Assembly: GCA_013297875.1 (NCBI GenBank)
Contig: JAAFIW010000007.1
Span: 1 to 64,000 of the forward strand
Direction: 5' to 3'
Length of the DNA: 64,000 nt
DNA from: Comamonadaceae bacterium
Lineage (GTDB): Bacteria > Pseudomonadota > Gammaproteobacteria > Burkholderiales > Burkholderiaceae_C
A model generated the notes under the pieces. The model was not told where the DNA came from, searched no databases, and worked only from the letters and a program-made list of their open reading frames with translations. Both the position numbers and the translations under genes were made by a program. Of this stretch, positions 52,918-62,049 are shown one piece after another; within the stretch, counting starts at the first letter, position 1; each line of letters starts with the position of its first letter.

Positions 52918-55869
52918 AACGCCACTCAAACTGGCCAGTTCGTCGAGCAAATCGTCGTCGGTATACGGCTTGGTCACGTAGCGGGTCACGCCGGCTTCGC
53001 TGGCCATTTGGCGGTGTTTGTCCATGGATCGGCTGGTAATCATGACCACGGGCACGTCATGGAGGTCGGCCCGGTTGCGGATGTGGCGGGTGAGATCCAG
53101 GCCATTGAGGTTGGGCATTTCCAGGTCGGTCAGCACCAGCGAGGGCTTGAGCTTGGCCAGCTGGGTGATGGCGTCCATGCCGTCAAACGCCGTCACGGTG
53201 CGGTAACCGCTGTCGCCCAGCAGCTGGGTTAGCGAGCGACGCACGGACAGGGAGTCGTCCACCACCAGAATGAGTGGCCGCGTGTCTTGCTGTGTGGCCT
53301 GCGTGCCCAGTGAGCGCAGGCTGGCTTTGTCGCGCAACAGGCTGGGAATGTCCAGCACCGGTGCCACGCTGCCATCGGGCATGATGGCAGCGCCCAGCAA
53401 ACCGGGCAGGTTGACCAGGGCCGCGTGCAAGGGCTGCAGCAGCACCTCGCGCGAGGAGACCACCGCTTGCACAGACAGCGCTACATCGCCCTCGGGGCCG
53501 CGCACCACCACCAGTGGCTGCTGATCCATGGCCGCGTCGGCCCCTGCATCGTCTTCAATACCCAATGCTGAAGCCATGCGCCGCACCGGCAGGGTTTGCT
53601 GGTTGTAGACCAGCTGCCAACCTGCGCTGGTTTGCTGCAGGCTGCCCATGCCGGGTGCCAGCGCGGTTTGGACCGCAGAGGCCGGCAGCGCAAACAACTG
53701 ACCACCCACACGCACAAACAGCGCAAACAACAAGGCGCGCGAGGCAGGAAAGCGCAGCGTGATGGCGCTGCCCTTTCCGGCTTCGGTGGCAATCAGCACA
53801 CTGCCGCCCATGCGCTCCAGGCGCTCACGCACCACGTCCATACCCACACCCCGGCCCGACACTTCGGTGATGCTGCTGCGGGTGGTAAAGCCGGGTTGCA
53901 TGACCAGGCGCAGCAACTGGGCCTCAGAGGGCTCTTCGTTAGCGGCCAACAGGCCGCGCTCAATGCCTTTTTGCCAAATGGCGTTCAGGTTCAAGCCCGC
54001 GCCGTCGTCGCGCACCACGGCTTCGACCGCACCGGCCTGCTCACGAAACTGCACGCTGATCGTGCCTTGCGGGTTTTTGCCCTGCGCGCGGCGCACTGCT
54101 GGCAACTCGATGCCGTGATCGACCGCGTTGCGCAGCAGGTGAAGCAAGGGCTCACCCAATTGATCCAGCACCTCACGGTCCAGCATGACCTCTTCGCCCG
54201 ACACCTCCAGCTCAGCTTCTTTTTGCGTGCTGCGTGCAGTCTGGCGCACGTTGCGCTTCAGGCGCGCAGTGAGCGTGCCGGCAGGCAGCAGCCGGGTGGT
54301 GAGCACCAGGCGCTGGAAGTTGCGTGCAGTGAGTTCCTGGCGCAGCGCCTGGGATGACAAGCCGCCCAGCTTTTCCTGCACGGTGTCCGCCATGTCCTTG
54401 AAGTCGGCGCTGGATTCATACAGCGCCTTGGTCAGACCATACAACTCGTTGTATTGATCCAGCTCCAGCGCATCCAGGCCGCCAGCGGCCTGCTCGGCCT
54501 TTAGCGACACACCACGCAAGGACACCGCGCGGTCCAGCTCGGCCAGACGGTTTTGCATGGACAGGTTCTGCGCCAGCAAGGCCTTTTGACGCGCCAGTGC
54601 CTCGTCCAGCGCCAGGCGCAACTGGGCAGAGCCCAGAAACAGCTCGCCAGCCGTGCGCAAAAACTCGTCAATGCGGCGCACCGAGACGCGGGTGGTGACG
54701 TCTTCTTCCGGGTTGGCGGCAGCAGTGGCCGCTGGTGCCCGCTGCGCTGTGGCAGAAGGCAGCGGTATAGCGGGCATCGGGGGTAGCTGGGCCAGCGGCA
54801 AGGCGGCTTGCACAGACAACTCGGGGCTCACAAGATCCGGCTGTACCGACAAGTCAAGGTCAAAATCAAAATCGGGCCCTGCGGTTTGGCCAGGTGTAGC
54901 ATCCAACGCTGTTTCACTCGCTATTATTTCAATAGCTGCTTGAGCAGTATCTATTAGGGCTGATGGCCCATTTGTCTTTAAAACATAGTCCCAGTCCATC
55001 ACCGCCTGCAACACCTGCTGGGCGTTGTCAGGTGGTGCTTCTTCACCCATCACGGCGTAAACCTGCTGCTCCAGGGTGGCGGTGGCGTCCTGCAAGATGT
55101 CAGACAGGGCGCGGGGAAGGCTTGGCACCTCGGGCAGACTGGCCAGAAAGTCCAGGATGTCTTCCAGGCGGTGCGCCAAGCGGCTGATGCCGCGAATGCC
55201 AATCATCGCTGCCACGCCCTTGAACGAGTGGGCAATACGCCGCGCTTCGACCAGGCCCGCGCCGGTCTCGTCCTGCCCTTGCAGCACTTGCAGCACCAGC
55301 ACCGACAACTGCACCGCCTGCTCGGCAGCGTCGCCGATGAAGGCCTCATACACCGAAGCATCCACATCGGCAGGCACTTGCAGATCGGTGTCGGCCAGGG
55401 TGGCGGTTTCCTGCTCGGCCAGGGGCTCGTCAAACTCCTGCGACAGCACAATGGGTTCAGCCAGCATGATGTGCAACTGGCCGACGCCCTCCACATCCAC
55501 AGGCAACAGCAACCGGGGGTCGGCCGCGTAATCCAGCAGGCCCAAGGTGGCCGCCTCGCTGGTGTGGTCGTCCAGATAGGCCGCCAGCGCGCCAGGCCAC
55601 AGCGTATGGGCTTCGGCCCAATCCACGCGCTGGTCTTCGCTGGCGTTGTCAAGCGCCGCCACACTGTCCAGCAGTACTTGCAGCCACTGCGCCAGACCGT
55701 TCAAGGCCAGCATGCTGCAGGTTTCCTGGGTGCGCTCCAGCTGGCTGCGGTAGGCATCCAGCGCGTCAGCGCGCGGGTTTTCGGCCAGGGCTTCCAGCCA
55801 GGGCATCAGGTCGCCCTGAACGAGTTCGACCTCGGCCTTCAGCGCGCCCAGAATTTCGCTTACTTGCAT
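52915..55869 (-). CDS. ChpA/PilL-like hybrid CheA kinase with receiver domain
   Basis: This 984-residue chemotaxis histidine kinase has a helical N-terminal region and one canonical Hpt domain with phospho-His in RRIAHSFKGVAAMIG (His214). A long linker holds DFDFDLDL. The dimerisation and ATPase parts follow (EPLLHLLRNAVDHGIELPAV, VRDDGAGLNLNAI, EVSGRGVGMDVVRERLERMG), then a CheW-like domain (ALFVRVGGQLFALPASAVQT). A C-terminal receiver has its Asp in LVLTDLEMPNLNGLDL. It has fewer Hpt domains than Pseudomonas ChpA. It is the last gene of the operon and would phosphorylate the two response regulators at its start. A short palindromic element lies in the linker. Confidence 0.9.
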   Translation of the reverse strand: MQVSEILGALKAEVELVQGDLMPWLEALAENPRADALDAYRSQLERTQETCSMLALNGLAQWLQVLLDSVAALDNASEDQRVDWAEAHTLWPGALAAYLDDHTSEAATLGLLDYAADPRLLLPVDVEGVGQLHIMLAEPIVLSQEFDEPLAEQETATLADTDLQVPADVDASVYEAFIGDAAEQAVQLSVLVLQVLQGQDETGAGLVEARRIAHSFKGVAAMIGIRGISRLAHRLEDILDFLASLPEVPSLPRALSDILQDATATLEQQVYAVMGEEAPPDNAQQVLQAVMDWDYVLKTNGPSALIDTAQAAIEIIASETALDATPGQTAGPDFDFDLDLSVQPDLVSPELSVQAALPLAQLPPMPAIPLPSATAQRAPAATAAANPEEDVTTRVSVRRIDEFLRTAGELFLGSAQLRLALDEALARQKALLAQNLSMQNRLAELDRAVSLRGVSLKAEQAAGGLDALELDQYNELYGLTKALYESSADFKDMADTVQEKLGGLSSQALRQELTARNFQRLVLTTRLLPAGTLTARLKRNVRQTARSTQKEAELEVSGEEVMLDREVLDQLGEPLLHLLRNAVDHGIELPAVRRAQGKNPQGTISVQFREQAGAVEAVVRDDGAGLNLNAIWQKGIERGLLAANEEPSEAQLLRLVMQPGFTTRSSITEVSGRGVGMDVVRERLERMGGSVLIATEAGKGSAITLRFPASRALLFALFVRVGGQLFALPASAVQTALAPGMGSLQQTSAGWQLVYNQQTLPVRRMASALGIEDDAGADAAMDQQPLVVVRGPEGDVALSVQAVVSSREVLLQPLHAALVNLPGLLGAAIMPDGSVAPVLDIPSLLRDKASLRSLGTQATQQDTRPLILVVDDSLSVRRSLTQLLGDSGYRTVTAFDGMDAITQLAKLKPSLVLTDLEMPNLNGLDLTRHIRNRADLHDVPVVMITSRSMDKHRQMASEAGVTRYVTKPYTDDDLLDELASLSGV
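54920..54968 (-). repeat. Short palindromic element, copy 13 (full length, in the CheA-like gene)
   Basis: On the minus strand it reads GGGCCATCAGCCC, then TAATAGATACTGCTCAAGCA, then GCTATTGAAATAATAGC. This is the best copy for a consensus. It is in frame in the linker and encodes ALIDTAQAAIEIIA. Confidence 0.85.
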
Positions 55870-55896
55870 GACAACTGCGCAGCCGTGACGCGACGA

Positions 55897-58401
55897 TCAG
55901 CGGGGCTTGAGTTTGAACACCGACACCGTGTCCACCAGGCGTTTGGCCGATTGCACCAGCAAGTCAGCGCTTTCGCTTTGTGACTCGACCTGGCGCGACG
56001 TGGTTTGGGTGGACTCCACAATCTCGTCCATGCGCAACTGCAAGGCATTGGCAATACGCACCTGGTCAACTGAGCTGCTGGCAATGCGCTGCACCAGATC
56101 CACCAGCTCGCGCGTGGTGGCCTCGGTGTTGTTCATGTCTTCGCCCGAGCGCACCGCCATTTCAGAACCCTGCACCACCTGGTCAATGGTTTTGTTCACC
56201 GTGTTGATGGTGTCGTTGGTTTCCACCTGAATGTTGTAGACCAGGCCAGCAATCTGAGTGGTCGCGCCCCGGGCGTTATCGGCCAGGCGCTGCACCTCTT
56301 CCGCCACCACCGCAAAGCCCCGACCGGCTTCACCGGCCATCGCCGCCTGCATGGACGCATTCAAGGCCAACACGTGGGTGCGCTCGGAAATCTGGTTGAT
56401 CAGGTTCACGATCTGCGAAATCTCCTGCGAACGCTCACCCAGACGTTTGATGCGTTTTTCCACCTCGGAAATGGTCTCCCGAATCGACGCCATGCCCTTG
56501 ACAGTGCCGGCCACCGACAGCTGCGCAGATTGCGCCGTGATGATGGCGCGACCCGCAGCTTCGTTCGAGCTATTGGCCAACGTGGCCACCCGCTTGATCT
56601 CGTCTGTTGCTTCTTCCAGCTCCATCGCCATCGTGAGTACGGAATTGCGCTCGTTGCTGGCCGTTTCCGCCACCGTGGTGGCCTGCGATTTCACGTAGCT
56701 GGACGCTGCGTCCACCTGGTCGGCCACGTCGTTGACCTCGCTGAGCACTTTCTCCGTTTCGTCCGTCAGGTAGTTGATGGAGTCGGCAACGGTGCCAATC
56801 ATGTTTTGCATCACCGGTGCACGCACCGTGAGGTCGCGCTGTGACACCAGCGACACCGTCTCCAGCAAGGTAATCACCGAGCTGTTCAGATCCTCGTTTT
56901 CCCTTTGTGCATCGTCCAGGGCCTGCAAACGGTCATCCAGCAAATTGTCCAATGACTTGCCCAATACCTCCAACTCGTCGCCGGTCTGAATATTGGCACG
57001 TGCCGAAAAGTCACCCGCCTGCAGTTGCTGCACGGTGCTCGTGAGTTGCGCGATCGGGCGCAAGAAGGCCCGCAAGAACACTGCAATTGCCAGTGCCGCC
57101 ACGGCCAACACGGCCAGCGCGGTCAGCGCGGCACGCAGTGCCGCATCCCGTGCCAGCTGGGCAATTGGCGCAAACAACTCCTCAGTGTCCTGCTTGGCAA
57201 CAATCACCCAACTCAATCCCTCAATACCTAGCGGTGAATAAGCACCAAATACTTCATTTCCCAGGTAGTCTGTAAATTCCTCAGCGCCCGAGGTACCTGC
57301 TGTCGCCTTGCCAACCGCAACTGACTTGATCTGCACCAATCCAACCGACGTGGTTCGCAGGCTGGCCTGTTTGGCTGCGTCAGGTGTCATGGCCAATTTG
57401 GTTTTGATCAGAAATGCGGCCGTATCGGCATACAACAGCCGGGAGTCGGTACGCATGAAACCGTCGGTACCCGCCACGAATACCTCGCCCGTCTTACCCA
57501 AGCCCACCTGCTCCCAGCGCTTGTTGGACGTCATGATGGCCGTCAATTCCTCTACTGGAACTTGCACCGCCATCACGGCAACTTGTACTTCGCCGTCAAA
57601 CACCGGTACGGCAATAAACGATGCCTGATCGTTATAAGAGGCCAGATAGGCCTTGTAGTCCGAAATTGCGTAATCATCCGGACCACGCGCACGCAGCACA
57701 GCATTGACGGCAATATCCAGCGGGGTTTTGGCCGCAATACCGTTTTCAAGCTGGCTGGCAAAATCTGTTTCTTTCTCAACTGTGTACATCACCCGACGCA
57801 AATCGACATCAATTAAGAAGAAATCGTAATACCCCAATTTACCCACCATGCCCGCAATACCCGGGTGTATGGTGCTGTGCACTTTGGAGTACGCCGAACC
57901 ATCGGTCGCCACGTTCAGCAGCTTCTTCTTGCCAACCGGATTTGCGTTCGCGACCAGATACTGATATTGCATCACGACGCTGGTATCATCCATTTTTTCG
58001 ACATACGCAGACATGCTATTCAGTGGACTGGCGTTGCGCTTTTTGAATTCAGCGCCGAAATCGTCTTCATAAAACTTCAACAGAGCCGCCCGATATTCAG
58101 CGATTTTCGCCGGAGCAACGTCCTTGGCAATGGACGGGTAAGTGGCTTTGAGCGCTTTGGCTGCGTCAATCACTGTGGTGGAACGCCCAAGCGACTGCAC
58201 ACCTCGCACCAGGTTATCAAAGTAAGCCTCAACCTGCGCGCGCTTGTCTTCACGCTGCGCGATCAAACGTGCCTGGGTTTGTGAAACCAGAGCAGCGCGG
58301 GCACTCTCATAGGTACCTTGCCCCACCACCAATGCGGTAATGGCCACGGGTATCAGCGCCAGCAAGCCAGCGCCCAAGATCAGTTTGTTCCGAATATTCA
58401 T
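55897..58401 (-). CDS. Methyl-accepting chemotaxis protein (chemoreceptor)
   Basis: This 834-residue chemoreceptor has a first membrane helix at about 8-28 and a long periplasmic part of dCache type ([57 protein letters not shown]). A second membrane segment lies near 430-455, followed by a HAMP domain. The cytoplasmic signalling domain has its tip in [20 protein letters not shown] and [20 protein letters not shown]. It resembles PilJ- and WspA-type receptors. It lies between the urea-binding-like protein and the kinase gene, suggesting those supply input and output. Confidence 0.9.
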   Translation of the reverse strand: MNIRNKLILGAGLLALIPVAITALVVGQGTYESARAALVSQTQARLIAQREDKRAQVEAYFDNLVRGVQSLGRSTTVIDAAKALKATYPSIAKDVAPAKIAEYRAALLKFYEDDFGAEFKKRNASPLNSMSAYVEKMDDTSVVMQYQYLVANANPVGKKKLLNVATDGSAYSKVHSTIHPGIAGMVGKLGYYDFFLIDVDLRRVMYTVEKETDFASQLENGIAAKTPLDIAVNAVLRARGPDDYAISDYKAYLASYNDQASFIAVPVFDGEVQVAVMAVQVPVEELTAIMTSNKRWEQVGLGKTGEVFVAGTDGFMRTDSRLLYADTAAFLIKTKLAMTPDAAKQASLRTTSVGLVQIKSVAVGKATAGTSGAEEFTDYLGNEVFGAYSPLGIEGLSWVIVAKQDTEELFAPIAQLARDAALRAALTALAVLAVAALAIAVFLRAFLRPIAQLTSTVQQLQAGDFSARANIQTGDELEVLGKSLDNLLDDRLQALDDAQRENEDLNSSVITLLETVSLVSQRDLTVRAPVMQNMIGTVADSINYLTDETEKVLSEVNDVADQVDAASSYVKSQATTVAETASNERNSVLTMAMELEEATDEIKRVATLANSSNEAAGRAIITAQSAQLSVAGTVKGMASIRETISEVEKRIKRLGERSQEISQIVNLINQISERTHVLALNASMQAAMAGEAGRGFAVVAEEVQRLADNARGATTQIAGLVYNIQVETNDTINTVNKTIDQVVQGSEMAVRSGEDMNNTEATTRELVDLVQRIASSSVDQVRIANALQLRMDEIVESTQTTSRQVESQSESADLLVQSAKRLVDTVSVFKLKPR

Positions 58402-58435
58402 CGCAGCTCCAGTCTCTGTTGTTCTTCAGTTACGC

Positions 58436-59722
58436 TCAGTTGGCTTGCTTGTTCTCGTTCCCCGGAATAAATGGACTCCACGGATTGGCTTTCACAGTCG
58501 CAGGCGTCTTGTAAATGACTTTGAACTGCCCGTCCGCTTGAATTTCACCCAGCATGACCGGCTTGTGCAGATGATGGTTTTTATCCATCATCAACTCATA
58601 ACCAGAAGGCGCCTTGAAGGTCTGACCAATCATCGCATTGCGAACAGGATCGACCTCAAAGGTTTTCGCCTTTTCGACGGCTTGTTTCCACATGTGGATG
58701 CCGACATACGTGGCTTCCATCGGATCATTGGTTACCACCGTTTTTGCATTTGGCAAGCGGCGGTTTTTTGCGTATTCCGAGTATTGATCAATAAAAGACT
58801 TGTTTGCTTCTCCGGGCACCGACATGAAATAGTTCCAAGCGGCCAAGTGACCCACCAAAGGCTGATTAAAACCCCCACGCAACTCTTCCTCACCCACTGA
58901 GAAGGCAACAACGGGAATATCAGTGGCTTTCAAGCCAGCTCGACCGAGTTCGCGGTAAAAGGGGCTGTTGGAATCACCATTGATCGTGGAAACTACGGCA
59001 GTACGCGCACCCACGGAAAATTTCTTGATGTTGGCAACAATGGCCGAATAGTCACTGTGCCCAAACGGTGTGTAAACTTCATCAATATTCGAATCTGAAA
59101 TGCCTTTGGACTTCAGAAAACCACGCAGGATTTTATTCGTGGTGCGCGGATATACATAATCTGTTCCAAGCAAGACGAATCGCTTCGCCGCACCACCCTG
59201 CTCGGAGAGTAAATACTCCACCGCCGGAATCGCTTGTTGATTGGGTGCAGCGCCAGTGTAAAAAACGTTTTTCGACTGCTCTTCACCTTCATACTGAACC
59301 GGGTAAAACAACAGGCCATTGAGTTCTTCAAAAACCGGTAATGCCGTTTTGCGCGATACCGATGTCCAGCAGCCAAACACAACAGCAACCTTGTCTTCAG
59401 CAATCATTTTTCGGGCCATGGTGGCAAAGGTCGGCCAGTCGGATGCCGGATCCATCACCACTGGCTCCAATTGACGACCCAGAACACCCCCGCTTGCGTT
59501 GATCTTGGCAATCGTCATCAACGCCACTTCCTTGAGTGGTGATTCCGAGGTTGCCATGGTTCCGGACAGGGAATGCAGGATGCCAACCTTGATGGTCGGT
59601 GCAACCGCCTGTGTTTTGCCCTTGGGCCACAGGTAATAGGCGGCAATACCAATTGCCAGGGCGGCAAGCAGCAAACAGGTGAGGATAAGACCCCAGCCAG
59701 ATCGGCGCGTTTGGGTATTCAT
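58436..59722 (-). CDS. Membrane-anchored UrtA-like urea/amide-binding protein
   Basis: This 428-residue periplasmic binding protein is very close in sequence to UrtA, the urea ABC transporter receptor. It has VGILHSLSGTMATSESPLKE, KINASGGVLGRQLEPVVMDP, VVFGCWTSVSRKTALPVFEE and LNGLLFYPVQYEGEEQSKNV, then FYTGAAPNQQAIPAVEYLL. No UrtBCDE genes are present; it sits inside a chemosensory operon between cheW and the chemoreceptor gene. The N-terminal helix (LILTCLLLAALAIGIAAYYL) ends in WPKGK without a clear signal-peptidase site, so it may stay anchored to the inner membrane. I infer that it presents urea or a short amide to the receptor. Confidence 0.85.
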   Translation of the reverse strand: MNTQTRRSGWGLILTCLLLAALAIGIAAYYLWPKGKTQAVAPTIKVGILHSLSGTMATSESPLKEVALMTIAKINASGGVLGRQLEPVVMDPASDWPTFATMARKMIAEDKVAVVFGCWTSVSRKTALPVFEELNGLLFYPVQYEGEEQSKNVFYTGAAPNQQAIPAVEYLLSEQGGAAKRFVLLGTDYVYPRTTNKILRGFLKSKGISDSNIDEVYTPFGHSDYSAIVANIKKFSVGARTAVVSTINGDSNSPFYRELGRAGLKATDIPVVAFSVGEEELRGGFNQPLVGHLAAWNYFMSVPGEANKSFIDQYSEYAKNRRLPNAKTVVTNDPMEATYVGIHMWKQAVEKAKTFEVDPVRNAMIGQTFKAPSGYELMMDKNHHLHKPVMLGEIQADGQFKVIYKTPATVKANPWSPFIPGNENKQAN

Positions 59723-59749
59723 AGGATTACTTGTATCGAAAAGTTTGCT

Positions 59750-60331
59750 TCAAACAAGCAGGCTGGCAGAAAACCAGTCTGCCAGCAGCTTGCCGCTGAG
59801 ATGATGCAGCATGCGGGGATGTTGGCCACCGGCCGCCAGAGCCAAAGAGCCCTGGGCCGTGTGACTGATCTGATCCCAAGACAATACGGCATCGACCAGT
59901 TGGGTGAATACGGCCGGCAGGGCTTGCATATCGGCTTGCGACAGTGACTGGGCCTGCGTGGGCGCTGTCACGGTAAACGGCAAGGTATGGATCGCGATGG
60001 CAATACGTTGCTGCTGCCTGCCAAACAACAGGTGAAACAGGGGTTTGTGCTCGGCACGGTCTTCGGCCAGTCCCGCCTGTTGCGGGTCTGCTACCCAATC
60101 AACCACCGGCACCACATAGCCGTTCAGGTGTGCCAAGCCCTTAAACCAGGGCGGCGTATTGGGCAACCAGCTGGCTGCCAACGGTTCCACCAACTCACTG
60201 GCTTCATCAAAGCCGGTGTAGCACCACAGGGAAGCAATGCGAAAAGCCTGGTACGTCAAGGCACCCGCTTGCGCTGGCGCAGCAGCCACAGGACTGCCGA
60301 CTTCCACAGCCTGTGGAGCTTGCACGTTCAA
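59750..60331 (-). CDS. CheW-like coupling protein
   Basis: This 193-residue CheW-domain protein (PilI-like) shows LTYQAFRIASLWCYTGFDEA and PNTPPWFKGLAHLNGYVVPV with the conserved GL..NG and VVPVVDW signature, then LFHLLFGRQQQRIAIAIHTL. The sequence is divergent but the CheW pattern is clear. It would couple the chemoreceptor to the kinase. Its start overlaps the upstream response-regulator stop by 4 bases. Confidence 0.82.
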   Translation of the reverse strand: MNVQAPQAVEVGSPVAAAPAQAGALTYQAFRIASLWCYTGFDEASELVEPLAASWLPNTPPWFKGLAHLNGYVVPVVDWVADPQQAGLAEDRAEHKPLFHLLFGRQQQRIAIAIHTLPFTVTAPTQAQSLSQADMQALPAVFTQLVDAVLSWDQISHTAQGSLALAAGGQHPRMLHHLSGKLLADWFSASLLV

Positions 60332-60693
60332 CCCAGGGTCTTGATTTGGTCAAGAATTTGATCGGGGTGATAAGGCTTGGTCACATAGCCCTTGGCACCG
60401 TTCATCGTTGCCCATACGCGATCGGCTTTTTGGTCTTTGGCGCTGACGAAAATCACGGGAATGTCTTTGGTTGCAGGATCATTGCGCAAGCTGCGGGCTG
60501 CCGCAAAGCCGTCCATCACCGGCATGTTGATATCCATCAAAATAACCTGAGGGTTGTCTGACTTGGCCTTGGCGAGGCCTTCCTGTCCATCGTGCGCCAG
60601 GGTGACGGTGTAACCCGCACCGGCCAGCAGGTTTTGCAGATGCACACGTTGGGCTTGGTCGTCCTCGACTATCAATACACGGCTGATTGGCAT
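60328..60693 (-). CDS. Single-domain response regulator (PilH/CheY-like)
   Basis: This 121-residue receiver has the acidic pair VLIVEDDQAQR, phospho-acceptor Asp54 in VILMDINMPVMDG, Ser/Thr in VIFVSAKD and Lys in GYVTKPYHPDQIL. No output domain is present. By position and sequence it corresponds to PilH of twitching-type systems. A Shine-Dalgarno-like GGAGAT lies upstream. Confidence 0.88.
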   Translation of the reverse strand: MPISRVLIVEDDQAQRVHLQNLLAGAGYTVTLAHDGQEGLAKAKSDNPQVILMDINMPVMDGFAAARSLRNDPATKDIPVIFVSAKDQKADRVWATMNGAKGYVTKPYHPDQILDQIKTLG

Positions 60694-60722
60694 GGGTTAT
60701 ATCTCCATATAAGTGAGGAATT

Positions 60723-61790
60723 TCAATGCTTGCCAGGGGCCAGGAAGCTGCCCTTCTTGGCATCGCTATCCAGGAACATCGAGCTGTTCCCGCGATCCAA
60801 GGCATCTGCCAATGCGGCACCCTCAGGCAGGAAGCGAACGATGGTGTTCATGAGCTTTTCTTCGTCAATGGGCTTGGTCAGGTAGGCGTCACAGCCCGCC
60901 ATTTTTCCCCGAATTTTGTCAAAGGTGCCATCGCGGCTGGTCAGCATCACCACGCGAGTCGCATTGGATTCCCGGTTTGATTTGATCAGCTTGCAGACTT
61001 GATAGCCGTCCATGCCGGGCATGACGACATCCAGGAACACACAGGTGTAACGCTTGGTGCCCGTGAGTCCGATGGCCTGCTCACCGGAAGCTGCGTAATC
61101 GACGTTGATGCTGAACTGCTGGAGCTTTTGTGCCATGAAACGGCGCACCGCCAGGTTGTCGTCTACCACCAGCACCCAGTCGGCATGGACAGGGCCGGTA
61201 CTCGACGGCTCGGATGTGCGCACGCGGGCCGGACGCTCCGCCGAAGACACCAGAGAAACCACATTGCTAGGCGCTGCGGGAACAGGAGCAGTTTCCGCAG
61301 GTGGTTTCAGCGGCAGCTCAACCACGACCGCACCCTGGGCGGGTACGGGCGTAGGAATATAGGCCTGTGTCGCCTGAAAGGCCGGCATATCAGGTAGCAT
61401 CAGCGACGACATGGTCATGGTGCTGGCCCAAGCATGATGCTCCGAATCGGGATTCCCCCGGTCTGCATCCAGCTTGGATTCCAGCGCCTGATCCAGCGCC
61501 TTGAACAGGCGCAGGAAACGGATAGGCCTCTCGACATGGGTGCAGTTGTATTGGGTCGGCACCCGCGACGACACCACAACGGGTGGGTAAAGACGATCCA
61601 TTTTTCGCGACAGCATTTCCTGCACGGCCTGCGGGTTGTCGCCATCAACCAGCAGCAGATGCGCGGGCTGCGGGTAATGGGTGTCCCATCGGGCATACAC
61701 GACTTCGCGGCGAATCGACAAGGCAAAGGTGGCTGCCAGTGTCTTTTGCTCAGCGGCATTAAAGCCAAGTGTTTCAACAGTGCAGACCAT
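60723..61790 (-). CDS. Response regulator with N-terminal unassigned domain (PilG-like position)
   Basis: This 355-residue protein ends in a complete receiver (WVLVVDDNLAVRRFMAQKLQ, phospho-Asp in CVFLDVVMPGMDGYQVCKLI, VVMLTSRD, AYLTKPIDEEKL). The first ~135 residues are a separate domain (VYARWDTHYPQPAHLLLVDG, VVVSSRVPTQYNC) that looks receiver-like but lacks the usual acidic pair. A Pro/Ala-rich linker of about 70 residues joins the two. It occupies the first position of the operon, where classical twitching systems have the short PilG. GGAGG lies just before its start. Confidence 0.82.
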   Translation of the reverse strand: MVCTVETLGFNAAEQKTLAATFALSIRREVVYARWDTHYPQPAHLLLVDGDNPQAVQEMLSRKMDRLYPPVVVSSRVPTQYNCTHVERPIRFLRLFKALDQALESKLDADRGNPDSEHHAWASTMTMSSLMLPDMPAFQATQAYIPTPVPAQGAVVVELPLKPPAETAPVPAAPSNVVSLVSSAERPARVRTSEPSSTGPVHADWVLVVDDNLAVRRFMAQKLQQFSINVDYAASGEQAIGLTGTKRYTCVFLDVVMPGMDGYQVCKLIKSNRESNATRVVMLTSRDGTFDKIRGKMAGCDAYLTKPIDEEKLMNTIVRFLPEGAALADALDRGNSSMFLDSDAKKGSFLAPGKH

Positions 61791-61857
61791 AGGGGTTTTA
61801 AAGGAGGTAATCCTTAGTGCTTATATGTAATAGCTTGTTAGATTACCACCGACTGGT

Positions 61858-62046
61858 TCAGATGTATACAGATTTTGTCCTGCAATCACCAATTTGTGAG
61901 TAAGTTACCAGTCTTGCGCTTAGATGCGCATCCATGTGTATAACTGCACAACCAGAAAAGCCTTGGTTTGCTACATAAACAATAGCTTCCCGAGCACTTC
62001 CAGCAAGCACGCGATGCAGATTTCTCTCAATTTTGCATGACAGCAC
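61858..62046 (-). CDS. Possible small protein or gene remnant before dnaB (weak)
   Basis: A 62-codon frame (MLSCKIERNLHRVLAGSARE to a stop after TKSVYI) occupies most of the 259-base gap between the response regulator and dnaB. It overlaps a copy of the short palindromic element and has no clear Shine-Dalgarno. It may be the decayed end of a gene rather than a functional one. Confidence 0.2.
   Translation of the reverse strand: MLSCKIERNLHRVLAGSAREAIVYVANQGFSGCAVIHMDAHLSARLVTYSQIGDCRTKSVYI
61968..61997 (-). repeat. Short palindromic element, copy 14
   Basis: On the minus strand it reads GTGCTCGGGAAGCTATTG, then TTTATGTAGCA. The GCTA...TAGC hairpin is kept. It lies in the gap between dnaB and the chemosensory operon. 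Confidence 0.6.
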
Positions 62047-62049
62047 CGC

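Noticed and set aside
58436-59722. Part of a urea ABC transporter operon
   Set aside because: No permease or ATPase genes lie nearby; the neighbours are all chemosensory genes.
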